64,000 nucleotides of DNA from Vibrio salinus (GTDB taxonomy: Bacteria; Pseudomonadota; Gammaproteobacteria; Enterobacterales; Vibrionaceae), in NCBI RefSeq assembly GCF_021272385.1, contig NZ_JAJSDZ010000010.1, forward strand, positions 806,001-870,000, read 5' to 3'. The translations under genes were made by a program, and so were the position numbers. Of the stretch, positions 35,580 through 45,347 are shown piece by piece (positions within the stretch are counted from its first letter, which is position 1; the number at the start of each line of letters is the position of its first letter). The notes below the pieces were generated by a model that saw only the letters and a list, made by a program, of their open reading frames with translations, did no database searches and was not told the DNA's origin.

Positions 35580-36665
35580 ATGGCCGCATATATATTCAGA
35601 CGTTTATTGCTTGTGATTCCTACGTTATGGGCAATTATAACGATTAATTTTTTTGTCATTCAGATAGCACCCGGAGGTCCGGTAGAGCAGGCCATTGCTC
35701 AAATGGAAGGGCACTCCAGTGGTATTATGGATCGTTTTTCAGGTGGTGGTTCTGAGATAAAGACGGATTTCTCTATGGAAGAGAAATCGGGCTACAAAGG
35801 CTCCCGGGGACTCGATCCGGAGGTGGTTGCAGCTATTAAAAAACAGTTTGGTTTCGACAAGCCACTGTCTGAACGTTATTTCGACATGCTGAAAAATTAC
35901 ATTACGTTTAACTTTGGGCAAAGTTTGTTCAAAGGGGGGAATGTGATTGATTTAATTACAGAGCGGCTTCCTGTTTCAATTTCTCTTGGACTATGGAGTA
36001 CGTTGATTATTTATATTGTCTCCATACCTCTTGGTATTACTAAAGCGATACATCATGGTTCCCGGTTCGATATCTGGACCAGCGCCGTTGTTATTGTTGG
36101 TTATGCGATCCCCGGGTTTTTATTTGCGATTATTCTGATTCTTTTCTTTGCGAGCGGTAATTATTTCAGTTGGTTTCCTCTTCGTGGATTAGTGTCTGAT
36201 AATTTTGAGCAATTGAATTGGTACCAGCAGATTATTGATTATTTCTGGCATCTGGCTTTGCCAATTTTTGCCATGGTTATTGGTGGTTTTGCAACATTGA
36301 GTATGTTAACTAAAAACTCTTTCTTAGATGAAATCAACAAGCAGTATGTTGTAACGGCACGGGCAAAAGGACTGGATGAAAATCGTATTCTCTACCGGCA
36401 TGTATTCAGAAATGCGATGTTGATTATTATTGCAGGATTCCCCAGCGCATTTATCAGTATATTTTTTACCGGGTCAATGTTGATTGAGGTGATGTTTTCC
36501 CTGAATGGTATTGGATTGTTGGGATTTGAGTCGACCATTCAGAGGGACTATCCGGTTGTTTTCAGTACATTATACATTATGACCTTATTAGGATTACTGC
36601 TTAGCATCATTTCTGATTTGACTTATACGTGGGTTGACCCCCGTATCGACTTTGAAGCGAGGTAA
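35580..36665 (+). CDS. yejB: Peptide ABC transporter permease YejB
   Basis: 361 residues; N-terminal helix ('[38 protein letters not shown]'), then a long insert (residues 40-90) characteristic of YejB, and the permease domain whose EAA loop reads '[25 protein letters not shown]'. Inner membrane, pairs with YejE. Lies between yejA and yejE with very short gaps. Confidence 0.96.
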   Translation: MAAYIFRRLLLVIPTLWAIITINFFVIQIAPGGPVEQAIAQMEGHSSGIMDRFSGGGSEIKTDFSMEEKSGYKGSRGLDPEVVAAIKKQFGFDKPLSERYFDMLKNYITFNFGQSLFKGGNVIDLITERLPVSISLGLWSTLIIYIVSIPLGITKAIHHGSRFDIWTSAVVIVGYAIPGFLFAIILILFFASGNYFSWFPLRGLVSDNFEQLNWYQQIIDYFWHLALPIFAMVIGGFATLSMLTKNSFLDEINKQYVVTARAKGLDENRILYRHVFRNAMLIIIAGFPSAFISIFFTGSMLIEVMFSLNGIGLLGFESTIQRDYPVVFSTLYIMTLLGLLLSIISDLTYTWVDPRIDFEAR

Positions 36666-36668
36666 TGA

Positions 36669-37700
36669 ATGCGTTTTAAACATCCTGTTCATCAGGAAAG
36701 GTGGTCTCGTTTCAAAGCGAACCGGAGAGGGTTCTGGTCTTTGTGGATTTTTCTGGTGCTGTTTACGATCAGCCTGTTTGCCGAAATTATTGCTAACGAT
36801 GAGCCTTTGTTGGTTTCGTACAACAATCACTGGTACTTTCCTGTTATGACTTCTTATCCTGAAACTCAGTTTGGTGGTGAGTTTCAGACTGAAGCGGATT
36901 ACACCGACCCTTATGTGGTAAAGCAGATCAATGCTCATGGCTATATGATATGGCCATTGATCCGGTTTCATTACGATACCATCAATTTGAATATCCCCGG
37001 AGGTGCGGTTCCCTCTGCTCCTGATTCGGTAAACTGGCTTGGTACTGATGATAAAGGTCGTGATGTGTTATCACGGGTTATCTACGGATTCAGGATATCT
37101 GTTCTGTTTGGTTTTGTTCTGACGATGATCTCTTCAGCGGTGGGCGTTTTTGTCGGGGCAACTCAGGGATACTACGGCGGGTGGCTTGATTTATTAGGTC
37201 AACGGTTTATTGAAATCTGGTCTGGTATGCCAACGCTCTTTCTTTTGATCATTTTGTCCAGTTTTGTCGAGCCCAATTTTTGGTGGCTACTGGGGATTAT
37301 GGTGCTTTTTAGCTGGATGAGTCTGGTTGGTGTGGTCCGGGCGGAATTTTTACGTTGCCGGAATTTTGATTATGTCAAAGCGGCCCATGCGATGGGGGTT
37401 TCAGACCGGCGTATCATGATGAGGCATATGCTTCCCAATGCGATGGTCGCATCATTAACCATGATGCCATTTATTCTTTCCGGGTCGGTAACCACGCTGA
37501 CTTCTCTGGATTTTCTTGGTTTTGGTTTACCGGTCGGATCTCCATCTCTTGGGGAACTGCTTGCTCAGGGTAAATCCAATTTACAGGCACCATGGCTTGG
37601 TTTGTCGGCTTTTGTTGTACTTTCACTGATGCTGACACTGCTTGTTTTTATCGGCGAAGCGGTGCGCGATGCCTTTGACCCTCACCAGAACCGGAGATAA
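36669..37700 (+). CDS. yejE: Peptide ABC transporter permease YejE
   Basis: 343 residues. The cytosolic start 'RFKHPVHQERWSRFKANRRGFWSLWIFLVLFTISLFAEIIANDEPLLVSYN' is typical of YejE, and the DppC-like permease domain carries the EAA loop 'YVKAAHAMGVSDRRIMMRHMLPNAM'. Starts 3 bases after yejB ends, indicating coupled translation. Confidence 0.96.
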   Translation: MRFKHPVHQERWSRFKANRRGFWSLWIFLVLFTISLFAEIIANDEPLLVSYNNHWYFPVMTSYPETQFGGEFQTEADYTDPYVVKQINAHGYMIWPLIRFHYDTINLNIPGGAVPSAPDSVNWLGTDDKGRDVLSRVIYGFRISVLFGFVLTMISSAVGVFVGATQGYYGGWLDLLGQRFIEIWSGMPTLFLLIILSSFVEPNFWWLLGIMVLFSWMSLVGVVRAEFLRCRNFDYVKAAHAMGVSDRRIMMRHMLPNAMVASLTMMPFILSGSVTTLTSLDFLGFGLPVGSPSLGELLAQGKSNLQAPWLGLSAFVVLSLMLTLLVFIGEAVRDAFDPHQNRR

Positions 37701-37702
37701 CT

Positions 37703-39292
37703 ATGACGCAAGTGATTAATGTCAGTCAATTATCGGTTGGATTTGAACGGGATGGCGGTATTCAGCCTGTTACTGAAAACGTGTCGTTTTCTATTTCGAA
37801 GGGGGAAACACTTGCCTTGGTTGGCGAAAGCGGCTCTGGTAAATCCGTGACAGCGAATTCTATTTTAAAATTATTGCCGAAAGGAGCCGCTCATTATCTT
37901 TCCGGCTCCGTTGAGTTCGATGGAGTTGATACTCTGACCTGCTCCGAACGGCAGTTAAGAGGAATTCGTGGTGGAAAGATCGGCATGATCTTTCAGGAAC
38001 CGATGGTTTCACTGAATCCTTTGCACCGTGTCGGAAAACAATTAGTTGAGACATTGTCTATCCATAAGGGAGTCAGGCCCCGGCAAGCTGAAGAGATTGC
38101 TGTCCAGTGGCTGAGCAAAGTTGGGATAAATAACCCAGAGCTGAAAGTGACGGCGTATCCCCATGAACTTTCCGGTGGAGAAAGGCAAAGAGTCATGATT
38201 GCAATGGCTCTTATCAATGAACCTGAATTATTGATTGCCGATGAACCGACAACTGCTCTTGATGTTTCCGTTCAGGCGCAAATTCTGGCATTACTTAAGC
38301 AGTTGCAGACTGAATTAGGTATGGCAATGCTCTTTATCACACATGATTTGAGTATTGTTCAGCGAATAGCCGACAGAGTGGCGGTGATGAAAAATGGTTG
38401 TCTGGTTGAAGAAAACTCAACCCATAATTTATTTTCTGCACCTCAGCATCCTTATACCAGACAACTGATTGATTCCGATCCGAAGGGAAGCCCTGTTGAA
38501 GTGAGTGCAGCAGCAGAACCTTTGATTCAGGTGGATAAGCTGAAAGTCTGGTTTCCAATCACTGGTGGGTTGTTTAAGCGTACAACAGGTTATGTGAAAG
38601 CAGTAACGGATATGAAGTTTGTTCTGAAAAAAGGGCATACCATTGGTGTTGTCGGTGAAAGTGGTTCCGGTAAATCGACAACCGGTATGGCTATTCTTCG
38701 GTTATTGGCGTCTCAGGGAAGTATTCGTTATAACAACCATGAATTACAAAATCTGAACCGGAAAGAAATGTTGCCTTACCGGAGCAAAATGCAGGTTGTT
38801 TTTCAGGACCCGTTTTCAGCATTAAATCCCAGAATGTCTGTCGCTGAAGTGATTGGTGAAGGATTGAATGTTCATGTGAAATTGCCCGGTGAAGAGGTGG
38901 ATAAACGCATTTGTTGTGTCATGAAGGAAGTGGAACTGGATCCAACAACCCGGTTTCGGTATCCCAATGAGTTTTCCGGTGGTCAAAGACAGAGAATCGC
39001 CATTGCACGGGCACTGATACTTGAGCCTGAATTCATTTTACTTGATGAGCCGACGTCATCGCTTGACCGGACCATTCAGGCACAGGTTTTGAATCTTCTG
39101 AAGTCGCTACAGCAGAAAAGAAAGCTGACGTATTTATTTATCAGCCATGATTTAAATGTTGTTAAGTCTCTGTGTCACTATACCATTGTGATGCGGAATG
39201 GTCAGATAGTTGAGCAGGGGGAGACGGAATCGATGTTTGTCAATCCCAGAGAAGAATACACACGACAGTTGATTTCGTTTCTGGTTAACTGA
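37703..39292 (+). CDS. yejF: Peptide ABC transporter, double ATPase YejF
   Basis: 529 residues made of two ABC domains. First: Walker A 'GESGSGKS' (about residue 40), signature 'LSGGERQR', Walker B 'LLIADEPTTALD'. Second: Walker A 'GESGSGKST' near 318, signature 'FSGGQRQR', Walker B 'FILLDEPTSSLD'. All motifs intact in both halves. Energises YejBE in the cytoplasm. Starts 2 bases after yejE; last gene of the operon. Confidence 0.97.
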   Translation: MTQVINVSQLSVGFERDGGIQPVTENVSFSISKGETLALVGESGSGKSVTANSILKLLPKGAAHYLSGSVEFDGVDTLTCSERQLRGIRGGKIGMIFQEPMVSLNPLHRVGKQLVETLSIHKGVRPRQAEEIAVQWLSKVGINNPELKVTAYPHELSGGERQRVMIAMALINEPELLIADEPTTALDVSVQAQILALLKQLQTELGMAMLFITHDLSIVQRIADRVAVMKNGCLVEENSTHNLFSAPQHPYTRQLIDSDPKGSPVEVSAAAEPLIQVDKLKVWFPITGGLFKRTTGYVKAVTDMKFVLKKGHTIGVVGESGSGKSTTGMAILRLLASQGSIRYNNHELQNLNRKEMLPYRSKMQVVFQDPFSALNPRMSVAEVIGEGLNVHVKLPGEEVDKRICCVMKEVELDPTTRFRYPNEFSGGQRQRIAIARALILEPEFILLDEPTSSLDRTIQAQVLNLLKSLQQKRKLTYLFISHDLNVVKSLCHYTIVMRNGQIVEQGETESMFVNPREEYTRQLISFLVN

Positions 39293-39380
39293 TGTAACCA
39301 CAGAGAGCAACATCGGCCAGCACTTTTGTTGTTTAGTTTAGCTATCGTTTTATCAATTAAGTTTACACAAGGAAATGTAA

Positions 39381-40700
39381 ATGAAACAGAAGGATCTTGT
39401 TCAGCTTATTTCTTCCCGGCCTCTTATCCGGGAATTGCAAAAAATGACAGAAGTGAGTTGGTTTAATCCGGATGAAACCAATGTGGCAACCGCATTACCA
39501 TACGTTGGTTTAAGTCAGCAGGATGTTCGGGATGCCAGTGCACGTTTACTCCGGTTTGCTCCTTATATCAAAAAAGCATTTCCTGACACTGAGAAAAATG
39601 GCGGAATCATTGAATCTCCACTGGTCCGTGTGCCTATTCTTGGTGAGGCGCTGGCTCAGCAAGGTAGTAACGGGCCATTAGGGAATGTGTTTATAAAGCT
39701 GGATAGTCATTTACCGGTTTCTGGTTCGATAAAAGCTCGTGGCGGTATTTATGAAGTACTGACACATGCAGAAACACTGGCGCTGAACTCAGGGCTGCTC
39801 ACGCCCGGAGAAGATTATACTAAATTCTTCAGTGAACCATTCCGGCATTTTTTCTCTCAATACCGTATTGCTGTTGGTTCGACCGGGAATCTGGGATTAT
39901 CGATTGGAATAATGGGGGCTCAGCTTGGCTTCAGAGTGTCGGTACACATGTCGGCAGATGCAAGAGAATGGAAAAAAGCGAAATTGCGCGAACATGGCGT
40001 CGATGTGATTGAATATGAGCAGGATTATGGTGTTGCGGTTGCTCAGGGAAGAAAACAAGCGGAGTGCGACCCTGGGTGCTTTTTTATTGATGATGAGAAT
40101 TCTAAGACTTTATTTCTTGGCTATTCGGTGGCCGGAGAACGGTTAAAGATGCAGTTCAGCCAACAGGGGATTGTGGTTGATAAAGCGCATCCTCTGTTTG
40201 TGTACTTACCGTGCGGTGTTGGTGGCGGGCCTGGAGGGGTGGCTTTTGGGCTCAAACTTGCTTTTGGCGACCATGTTCATTGTATTTTTGCCGAGCCCAC
40301 TCATTCTCCAAGTATGTTCCTCGGTGTCTACAGCGGACTGCATGATGGTATCAGTGTTCAGGACATTGGTGTTGATAATAAAACAGCGGCAGATGGGTTG
40401 GCCGTTGGGCGACCGTCCGGTTTTGTCGGCCGGGCGATGGAACGGATGATTGATGGTTTTTATACCATTAATGATGAACGCATGTTGGAGTGGCTGAAGC
40501 TATTGAATGAATGTGAAAATATTCAGGTTGAACCTTCTGCTGCTGCCGCAATTTATGGTCCTCAGGTTGTCAGTCAGCATAGCCGTTATTTACGCCCGTT
40601 GGGAATCTCGCCTGCGACATTGGCTCAAAGTACCCATGTTATCTGGGCAACAGGGGGAGGAATGGTTCCAAAACAGGAAATGGATAAATATCTTGTGTGA
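39381..40700 (+). CDS. dsdA: D-serine dehydratase
   Basis: 439 residues; a pyridoxal-phosphate enzyme converting D-serine to pyruvate and ammonia. The cofactor lysine is Lys118 in '[12 protein letters not shown]', the same number as in E. coli DsdA; the phosphate loop is '[12 protein letters not shown]', and a '[11 protein letters not shown]' glycine loop is also present. No dsdC regulator or dsdX transporter is adjacent. It follows yejF by 88 bases on the same strand without an obvious terminator, so read-through from yej is possible. It relieves D-serine toxicity and supplies pyruvate. Confidence 0.95.
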   Translation: MKQKDLVQLISSRPLIRELQKMTEVSWFNPDETNVATALPYVGLSQQDVRDASARLLRFAPYIKKAFPDTEKNGGIIESPLVRVPILGEALAQQGSNGPLGNVFIKLDSHLPVSGSIKARGGIYEVLTHAETLALNSGLLTPGEDYTKFFSEPFRHFFSQYRIAVGSTGNLGLSIGIMGAQLGFRVSVHMSADAREWKKAKLREHGVDVIEYEQDYGVAVAQGRKQAECDPGCFFIDDENSKTLFLGYSVAGERLKMQFSQQGIVVDKAHPLFVYLPCGVGGGPGGVAFGLKLAFGDHVHCIFAEPTHSPSMFLGVYSGLHDGISVQDIGVDNKTAADGLAVGRPSGFVGRAMERMIDGFYTINDERMLEWLKLLNECENIQVEPSAAAAIYGPQVVSQHSRYLRPLGISPATLAQSTHVIWATGGGMVPKQEMDKYLV

Positions 40701-40756
40701 TATTGTTCTATAACGAGGTACACTCAGATTAAATGTATTTTTGAGATAATGATGCC

Positions 40757-41143
40757 ATGCAGGATGATAATAGCCACGAAAACTCCGCAGATGAAATTGA
40801 AATAGAAGCTATTGGTATTGAAGTCGATTCTCAGCCAATAGAATTGTATAAGGTACTGAAAATCGCAAATGCGGTCAGTGGTGGTGGTGAGGCCAAATAT
40901 GCTATTTCCGAAGGTTACGTTGCGGTTAATGGGGAAATTGAATTAAGAAAACGTCGCAAAATATACGATGGCGATCTTATTGAATTTAACCAGGAATTTT
41001 ATTTGCTTATTTGTGATAATCCGGTAGCTGAGCGCCCCGTTAGCCGCGAAAAAGAAATATTACCCAAATCAGAAAAACCATTGGGGGAAGTGAAAAATAA
41101 GAAGAATAGCAGAGAAAATCGTGCTGAAATTAAATTCTTTTAG
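40757..41143 (+). CDS. S4-domain RNA-binding protein (YbcJ-like) with charged tail
   Basis: 128 residues. Residues about 15-90 form an S4-like domain ('IGIEVDSQPIELYKVLKIANAVSGGGEAKYAISEGYVAVNGEIELRKRRKIYDGDLIEF'), as in YbcJ, which binds RNA. The C-terminal 40 residues are a lysine/glutamate-rich, probably disordered tail ('EKEILPKSEKPLGEVKNKKNSRENRAEIKFF') that plain YbcJ (about 70 aa) lacks. Ribosome- or RNA-associated role is inferred. Confidence 0.8.
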   Translation: MQDDNSHENSADEIEIEAIGIEVDSQPIELYKVLKIANAVSGGGEAKYAISEGYVAVNGEIELRKRRKIYDGDLIEFNQEFYLLICDNPVAERPVSREKEILPKSEKPLGEVKNKKNSRENRAEIKFF

Positions 41144-41668
41144 TGTGTCGTATTTCTTTTGTATCACCTGATAATCGTTTTATTTAATCACGAATAAGTA
41201 TGAAAGTAGGCTCAAATATATATAAATACAGCGTTCAGGTGATCACTCCAATTTAAAGTCCAGTCTTAAATATTCTCTAAAATGATAACTTGTCAGAATC
41301 GTGATCTGGCTATCACGTGTTAGCAACTTGCTTGCTTGTTTATTGACCGTATTCACAGTCCGCTATTTTGTTCATTGTTTGTTCGTCTACTAGTTTGTTA
41401 TAAATATGCTAACTCGAGTTAGCATATTTGATGATAACAATTACCAGAAAAAAATTTGCTGTAGAAAATGTTAATTCAGAGCATATAAGGACATGGGTTT
41501 TCAGAAGGCTGAATGATTAAACATCCAACTGGATGTACAACTTTGTGTCAACACAGTTATAAGTGACGGCAGATTTTACCGGATGTTTTCATAGGAGAAA
41601 TATAAGAAGCATCAAATGGTAATTGTATTAATAATACGATGAAAAATCACATGAAAGGAGTATCCCGA
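41144..41668. other. Leader/promoter region of the acidic-sugar operon
   Basis: 525 bases without a gene, A+T-rich. It holds the 28-bp palindrome at 41402-41429. A ribosome site AAAGGAG (about 41653-41660) precedes the ATG at 41669. The distance from the palindrome to the first gene leaves a leader of up to about 200 bases. Confidence 0.5.
41402..41429. promoter_or_regulatory. Perfect 28-bp palindrome, candidate LacI/Cra-type operator
   Basis: A 28-bp perfect palindrome whose central 16 bases are GCTAACTCGAGTTAGC. LacI-family operators are palindromes with a central CG, and this core agrees at 12 of 16 positions with the Cra-like pattern GCTGAATCGATTCAGC. The operon downstream ends with a Cra/ScrR-type LacI regulator. 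Binding is inferred. Confidence 0.7.
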
Positions 41669-43324
41669 ATGACGGACTTAATGCTCTCATTACCGGAAGA
41701 GAAAGATACCAAAGCTGTTGGACCAAAGGAAATATTAATGGTTACTAACGGTGATTTACGTGAATCGGCTAACACCAATTGCTGGCCGGTTCAGGAGAAA
41801 TATGAACAAAAACTTAGTCAGGTTTTAAAAGAACAATTCGGTTATACCCTGATTAGAGCTCATGATATTAATCGTATAAGAAAACATGGTTTTATTGCCA
41901 GTCAGCGTGAAGGATGTGATGTTTTTTCTGGTATTGATCCTAATGCGCCAGTTATTGTTCTTTTAACTGCATGGCAATATTCTCATCACTTAGCCTCAAG
42001 TCTGGCACACCATCAGGGGCCTATCTTGTTATTAGCGAATTTTGACGGAACCTGGCCAGGACTCGTTGGAACATTGTGTATGGCTGGGACATTAACAGGA
42101 TTAGGAACCAATTATTCACGTTTATGGTCTGAAAATTTTGACGATGCATTCTTCCTTGAGAGTTTAGGTACTTGGCTTCATGAAGGTCAGATCATACATG
42201 ATATTAGTTACCTCAAAGAAATTACATTAACCCATCCGATGACAAAAACAGAAGCCGCCCGGATTGGATGGGATGTCGGGAAATATATACTGCGAAATAA
42301 AGAAATAATCGGGTTATTTGATAGTTACTGTATGGGCATGATGAATGGCGTTTTCCCTCTAAAAATGATGGTTAATATCGGGATGCCTATAGAAAGTCTA
42401 TCTCAGTCCGCATTGTTTTATGAAATGAGTCAGGTACCGGATGATCTTTGCGAAGAATGTTTGAACTGGTACGAAAATCAGGGAATGAAATTTAACTTCG
42501 GAACAGATGAGAAGACAGAATTGACCAGATCCCAGGTTTTGAAACAGTGTGCAATGTTGATTGCAATGGCAAGGATTTCAAAACGTTTTGGCCTAACAAG
42601 TGTCGGGGTTCAGTATCAGCAAGGGTTGAAAGATTTGTGTCCTGCTTCTGATTTTGCAGAGGGGGCAATAGGTTCGGCTACACGTTTCCCTATCCCTGAC
42701 GAAGATGGACAAATTATACGTCCTGATAAACCGATTCCATGTATTAATGAAGTTGATATGGGAACAGCGATACCACAAACAATGCTGTATCGATTATTAG
42801 ATAGTTTAAATTTACCTTCTGAAACTACGTTGCACGATATTCGTTGGGGAAGTGAATTTGAAGGGATCTTCTATTGGGACTTCGAAATCTCCGGAGCAGT
42901 TCCATTTGAGCACTTAAAAGGCGGAATTCGAGGAGCTAAAGGTTACCGACAACCCGCCATGTACTTCCCTAAAGGAGGTTCAACTATTTCAGGTCAGTGT
43001 AAATCGGGCAGGTTTATCTGGGCAAGGGCTAACTATCAGAATGATGATGTTATTTTGCATGTTGGGACCGGACACGCCGTTGAACTACCTGAAGCGGAGT
43101 TTCAACGGCGCTTGAATGCGACTACTTCTGAATGGCCACTAATGAATTGTGTTTTAGACGGCGTTTCTCGTGATGAACTGATGGCTGGTCATCAAAGCAA
43201 CCATATTACGGTTGCATATGTGGACGAACAGTACATTGATGATGTCGTTGATGCGTTTGTTTCTCAGGCATTAGCGCAAAATATGCGGGTATTTTTAGCT
43301 GGGAAAGGACATAAAGATGAATGA
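41669..43324 (+). CDS. L-fucose/arabinose isomerase-like protein
   Basis: 551 residues from ATG 41669, chosen because AAAGGAG precedes it; the longer frame from 41639 lacks a ribosome site. The sequence resembles the sugar-isomerase superfamily (FucI/AraA): 'IVLLTAWQYSHHLASSLAHHQGPILLLANFDGTWPGLVGTLCMAGTLTGLGTNYSRLWSENF' as the N-terminal Rossmann part, and a C-terminal barrel-like domain with 'AYRQPAMYFPKGGSTISGQCKSGRFIWARANYQ'-type features. First gene of the operon, overlapping the DapA-family gene by 8 bases. An aldose-ketose isomerisation of an imported sugar is likely; the actual substrate is unknown. Confidence 0.7.
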   Translation: MTDLMLSLPEEKDTKAVGPKEILMVTNGDLRESANTNCWPVQEKYEQKLSQVLKEQFGYTLIRAHDINRIRKHGFIASQREGCDVFSGIDPNAPVIVLLTAWQYSHHLASSLAHHQGPILLLANFDGTWPGLVGTLCMAGTLTGLGTNYSRLWSENFDDAFFLESLGTWLHEGQIIHDISYLKEITLTHPMTKTEAARIGWDVGKYILRNKEIIGLFDSYCMGMMNGVFPLKMMVNIGMPIESLSQSALFYEMSQVPDDLCEECLNWYENQGMKFNFGTDEKTELTRSQVLKQCAMLIAMARISKRFGLTSVGVQYQQGLKDLCPASDFAEGAIGSATRFPIPDEDGQIIRPDKPIPCINEVDMGTAIPQTMLYRLLDSLNLPSETTLHDIRWGSEFEGIFYWDFEISGAVPFEHLKGGIRGAKGYRQPAMYFPKGGSTISGQCKSGRFIWARANYQNDDVILHVGTGHAVELPEAEFQRRLNATTSEWPLMNCVLDGVSRDELMAGHQSNHITVAYVDEQYIDDVVDAFVSQALAQNMRVFLAGKGHKDE

Positions 43325-44249
43325 AAAAAACATACTCCCTAATGGTGTTTTTCCGGTAATGCTGACACCCTTTAAGAACAATGAGGTGGACTATTTAAGT
43401 TTAGCAAAATTGGTTGAATGGTATATTGAATCCGGTGCAGCAGGTTTATTTGCTGCTTGTCAGTCAAGTGAAATCAATTACCTTTCTGATCAGGAAATGC
43501 ACGACATTGTTAAGTTTATTGTCAAGCATGTCGATGGGCGTGTTCCTGTTGTTGCTTCCGGACATACTGCGGATAAGCCTGCGCAGCAGATCCGACAACT
43601 ACAATCAATGGTCGAAGCCGGAGCCGATGGTGTTGTATTGATTACTAATCGGTTAGGCGATCAAAATTTTACTGATCAAGCGGTGATACACCGGATGGAA
43701 GAGATCATGTCGGAGCTTCCAGAAAATATTCCTATGGGGTTATATGAATGTCCTTCGCCCTGGAAAAGATTATTAAATAGAGACATTCTTAAATGGTGTG
43801 TTGATTCCGGAAGGTTTACGTTTCTTAAAGATACCTGTTGTGACACAGAAATGTTAAACGACCGGTTAGCATTAACGCAAAACAGCAATTTTAAAATTTA
43901 CAATGCCAATGGGCCTACATTACTGAGTTCATTGAAAGCTGGTGCTGCCGGTTACAGTGGCGTGATGGCTAATTATCATTGCGATTTGTATGTCTGGCTA
44001 TGTAGCCATTTTGCTCAGCAAACATTGCTGGTAGAAGAAATGGCACGCTTTCTTTCTGCCACTTCACTATATGAATTTGTAAATTATCCTACTTCTGCGA
44101 AGTACATTCAAAAGCTGCTTGGGACTTTTGATTCGACATTTAGTCGGTCAATTGATGAGGCACAATTTTATACCAGTGCAAACCTCCTGCTTTTGGAACA
44201 CTTACAGGCACTTGCTGATAGTTATCGGCAGAAAATCGTGAAACTATAA
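43317..44249 (+). CDS. DapA/NanA-superfamily aldolase or dehydratase
   Basis: 310-residue TIM-barrel class I lyase. Schiff-base Lys171 is in 'FTFLKDTCCD' and the catalytic Tyr143 in 'GLYECPSPWKR'. The loop that binds the keto-acid carboxylate, GTTGE or GSTGE in DapA and sialate lyase, is 'AACQSSE' (residues 46-52) here, so it is neither a true dihydrodipicolinate synthase nor a standard sialate lyase. Likely cleaves or dehydrates a 2-keto-3-deoxy-type sugar acid made in this pathway. Translationally coupled to the isomerase gene. Confidence 0.85.
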   Translation: MNEKNILPNGVFPVMLTPFKNNEVDYLSLAKLVEWYIESGAAGLFAACQSSEINYLSDQEMHDIVKFIVKHVDGRVPVVASGHTADKPAQQIRQLQSMVEAGADGVVLITNRLGDQNFTDQAVIHRMEEIMSELPENIPMGLYECPSPWKRLLNRDILKWCVDSGRFTFLKDTCCDTEMLNDRLALTQNSNFKIYNANGPTLLSSLKAGAAGYSGVMANYHCDLYVWLCSHFAQQTLLVEEMARFLSATSLYEFVNYPTSAKYIQKLLGTFDSTFSRSIDEAQFYTSANLLLLEHLQALADSYRQKIVKL

Positions 44250-44324
44250 TTCATTATTAATAACAATTGAAACAATAGCTTATAAAAATAGAGTACCCTA
44301 CAAGACAAAATGGAGCTTTACACA

Positions 44325-45281
44325 ATGAAAGCAAAGAACATACTTACCGCACTCTTTAGTACCGGATGTCTGTTAATGTCTGGTATTTCCATGGCCGCTT
44401 CATTCCCGGCTAAAGATATGACAATTATTGTTCCGAAGTCCCCCGGAGGAGGGACTGATATTACTACCAGGGGGTTAATCGAGTACGCGAAACACTATAC
44501 CGATAAAAATATTATTGCGGTGAATAAACCTGGAGCTGGTGGTGTAACTGGAATGGCTCAGGCAGCGGCAGCTCGCCCGGATGGGTATACAATGGTTATG
44601 ACAACCGTTGAGCTGGATATTTTACCCCATCTTAATCGTTCACCGATAGATTATAAGGCATTTAAATTTATCGTTGCCCCAATTTCTGAACCTGCCGGCT
44701 TGATTGTTCCGAAAGACAGCCCTTTTAACAGCGTTAACGACTTTGTTGCTTATGCAAAATCGCATCCTGGAAAATTGCGGGTAGGTAATTCTGGCGTTGG
44801 CTCTATCTGGCATTTAGCATCGGTGGCAATTAAACAAAATTATGGTATTGATTATATTGATGTTCCATATTCTGGAGGGAGTGCCCCTGCTGTTGCTGCT
44901 CTTGTCGGTAAGCATTTAGATGCGATAACTGTTGGCCCCGGAAATGCCAGTAGTCAAATTGCGTCTGGAGAATTGAAGTTGCTGGGTATTATGAGTGATA
45001 AACGTTCTCCATTATTTCCGGATGTCCCCACGTTTAAAGAACTTGGTCATGAGTTTGTAGTTCGTGCATGGGCTGCTCTTGCTGTACCGTCAAAAGTATC
45101 AGAATCACGTTTTAAAACTCTTTCAGGTATTTTTACTAAAGCGGTCAATGATCCCGGGTTTGTTAAGTTTATGAATAATCAGGGAATCGAAGTTAATAAG
45201 ATGACGGTTAAACAAGTGAATCAGATGGTTCGTGAAGACAACGACTACTACAAAAAGCTGGTTAAGAAAATTAAATTGTAA
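44325..45281 (+). CDS. TctC-type periplasmic binding protein of a tripartite tricarboxylate transporter
   Basis: 318 residues from ATG 44325, with GGAG upstream and a signal peptide ('MKAKNILTALFSTGCLLMSGISMAAS'). Bug/TctC pattern: 'FPAKDMTIIVPKSPGGGTDITTRGLI', 'VNKPGAGGVTGMAQAAAARPDGYTMVMTT', 'VGNSGVGSIWHLA', 'VPYSGGSAPAVAALVGKHLDAI'. Such proteins bind carboxylates, so the imported compound is probably acidic. A strong hairpin follows the stop, which may stabilise this message relative to the membrane genes. Confidence 0.92.
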   Translation: MKAKNILTALFSTGCLLMSGISMAASFPAKDMTIIVPKSPGGGTDITTRGLIEYAKHYTDKNIIAVNKPGAGGVTGMAQAAAARPDGYTMVMTTVELDILPHLNRSPIDYKAFKFIVAPISEPAGLIVPKDSPFNSVNDFVAYAKSHPGKLRVGNSGVGSIWHLASVAIKQNYGIDYIDVPYSGGSAPAVAALVGKHLDAITVGPGNASSQIASGELKLLGIMSDKRSPLFPDVPTFKELGHEFVVRAWAALAVPSKVSESRFKTLSGIFTKAVNDPGFVKFMNNQGIEVNKMTVKQVNQMVREDNDYYKKLVKKIKL

Positions 45282-45292
45282 TTCATATTTTT

Positions 45293-45325
45293 CCGGTAAC
45301 CCGTACCCGTGAGTGGGGTTACCGG
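45293..45325 (+). other. Intercistronic stem-loop between tctC-like and tctB-like genes
   Basis: Perfect 10-bp arms CCGGTAACCC and GGGTTACCGG with a 13-base loop, no T-tract. Typical of hairpins that protect the 3' end of a binding-protein transcript and lower expression of downstream membrane components. Confidence 0.65.
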
Positions 45326-45347
45326 AATGGAAATACAGGGTTTTGTT

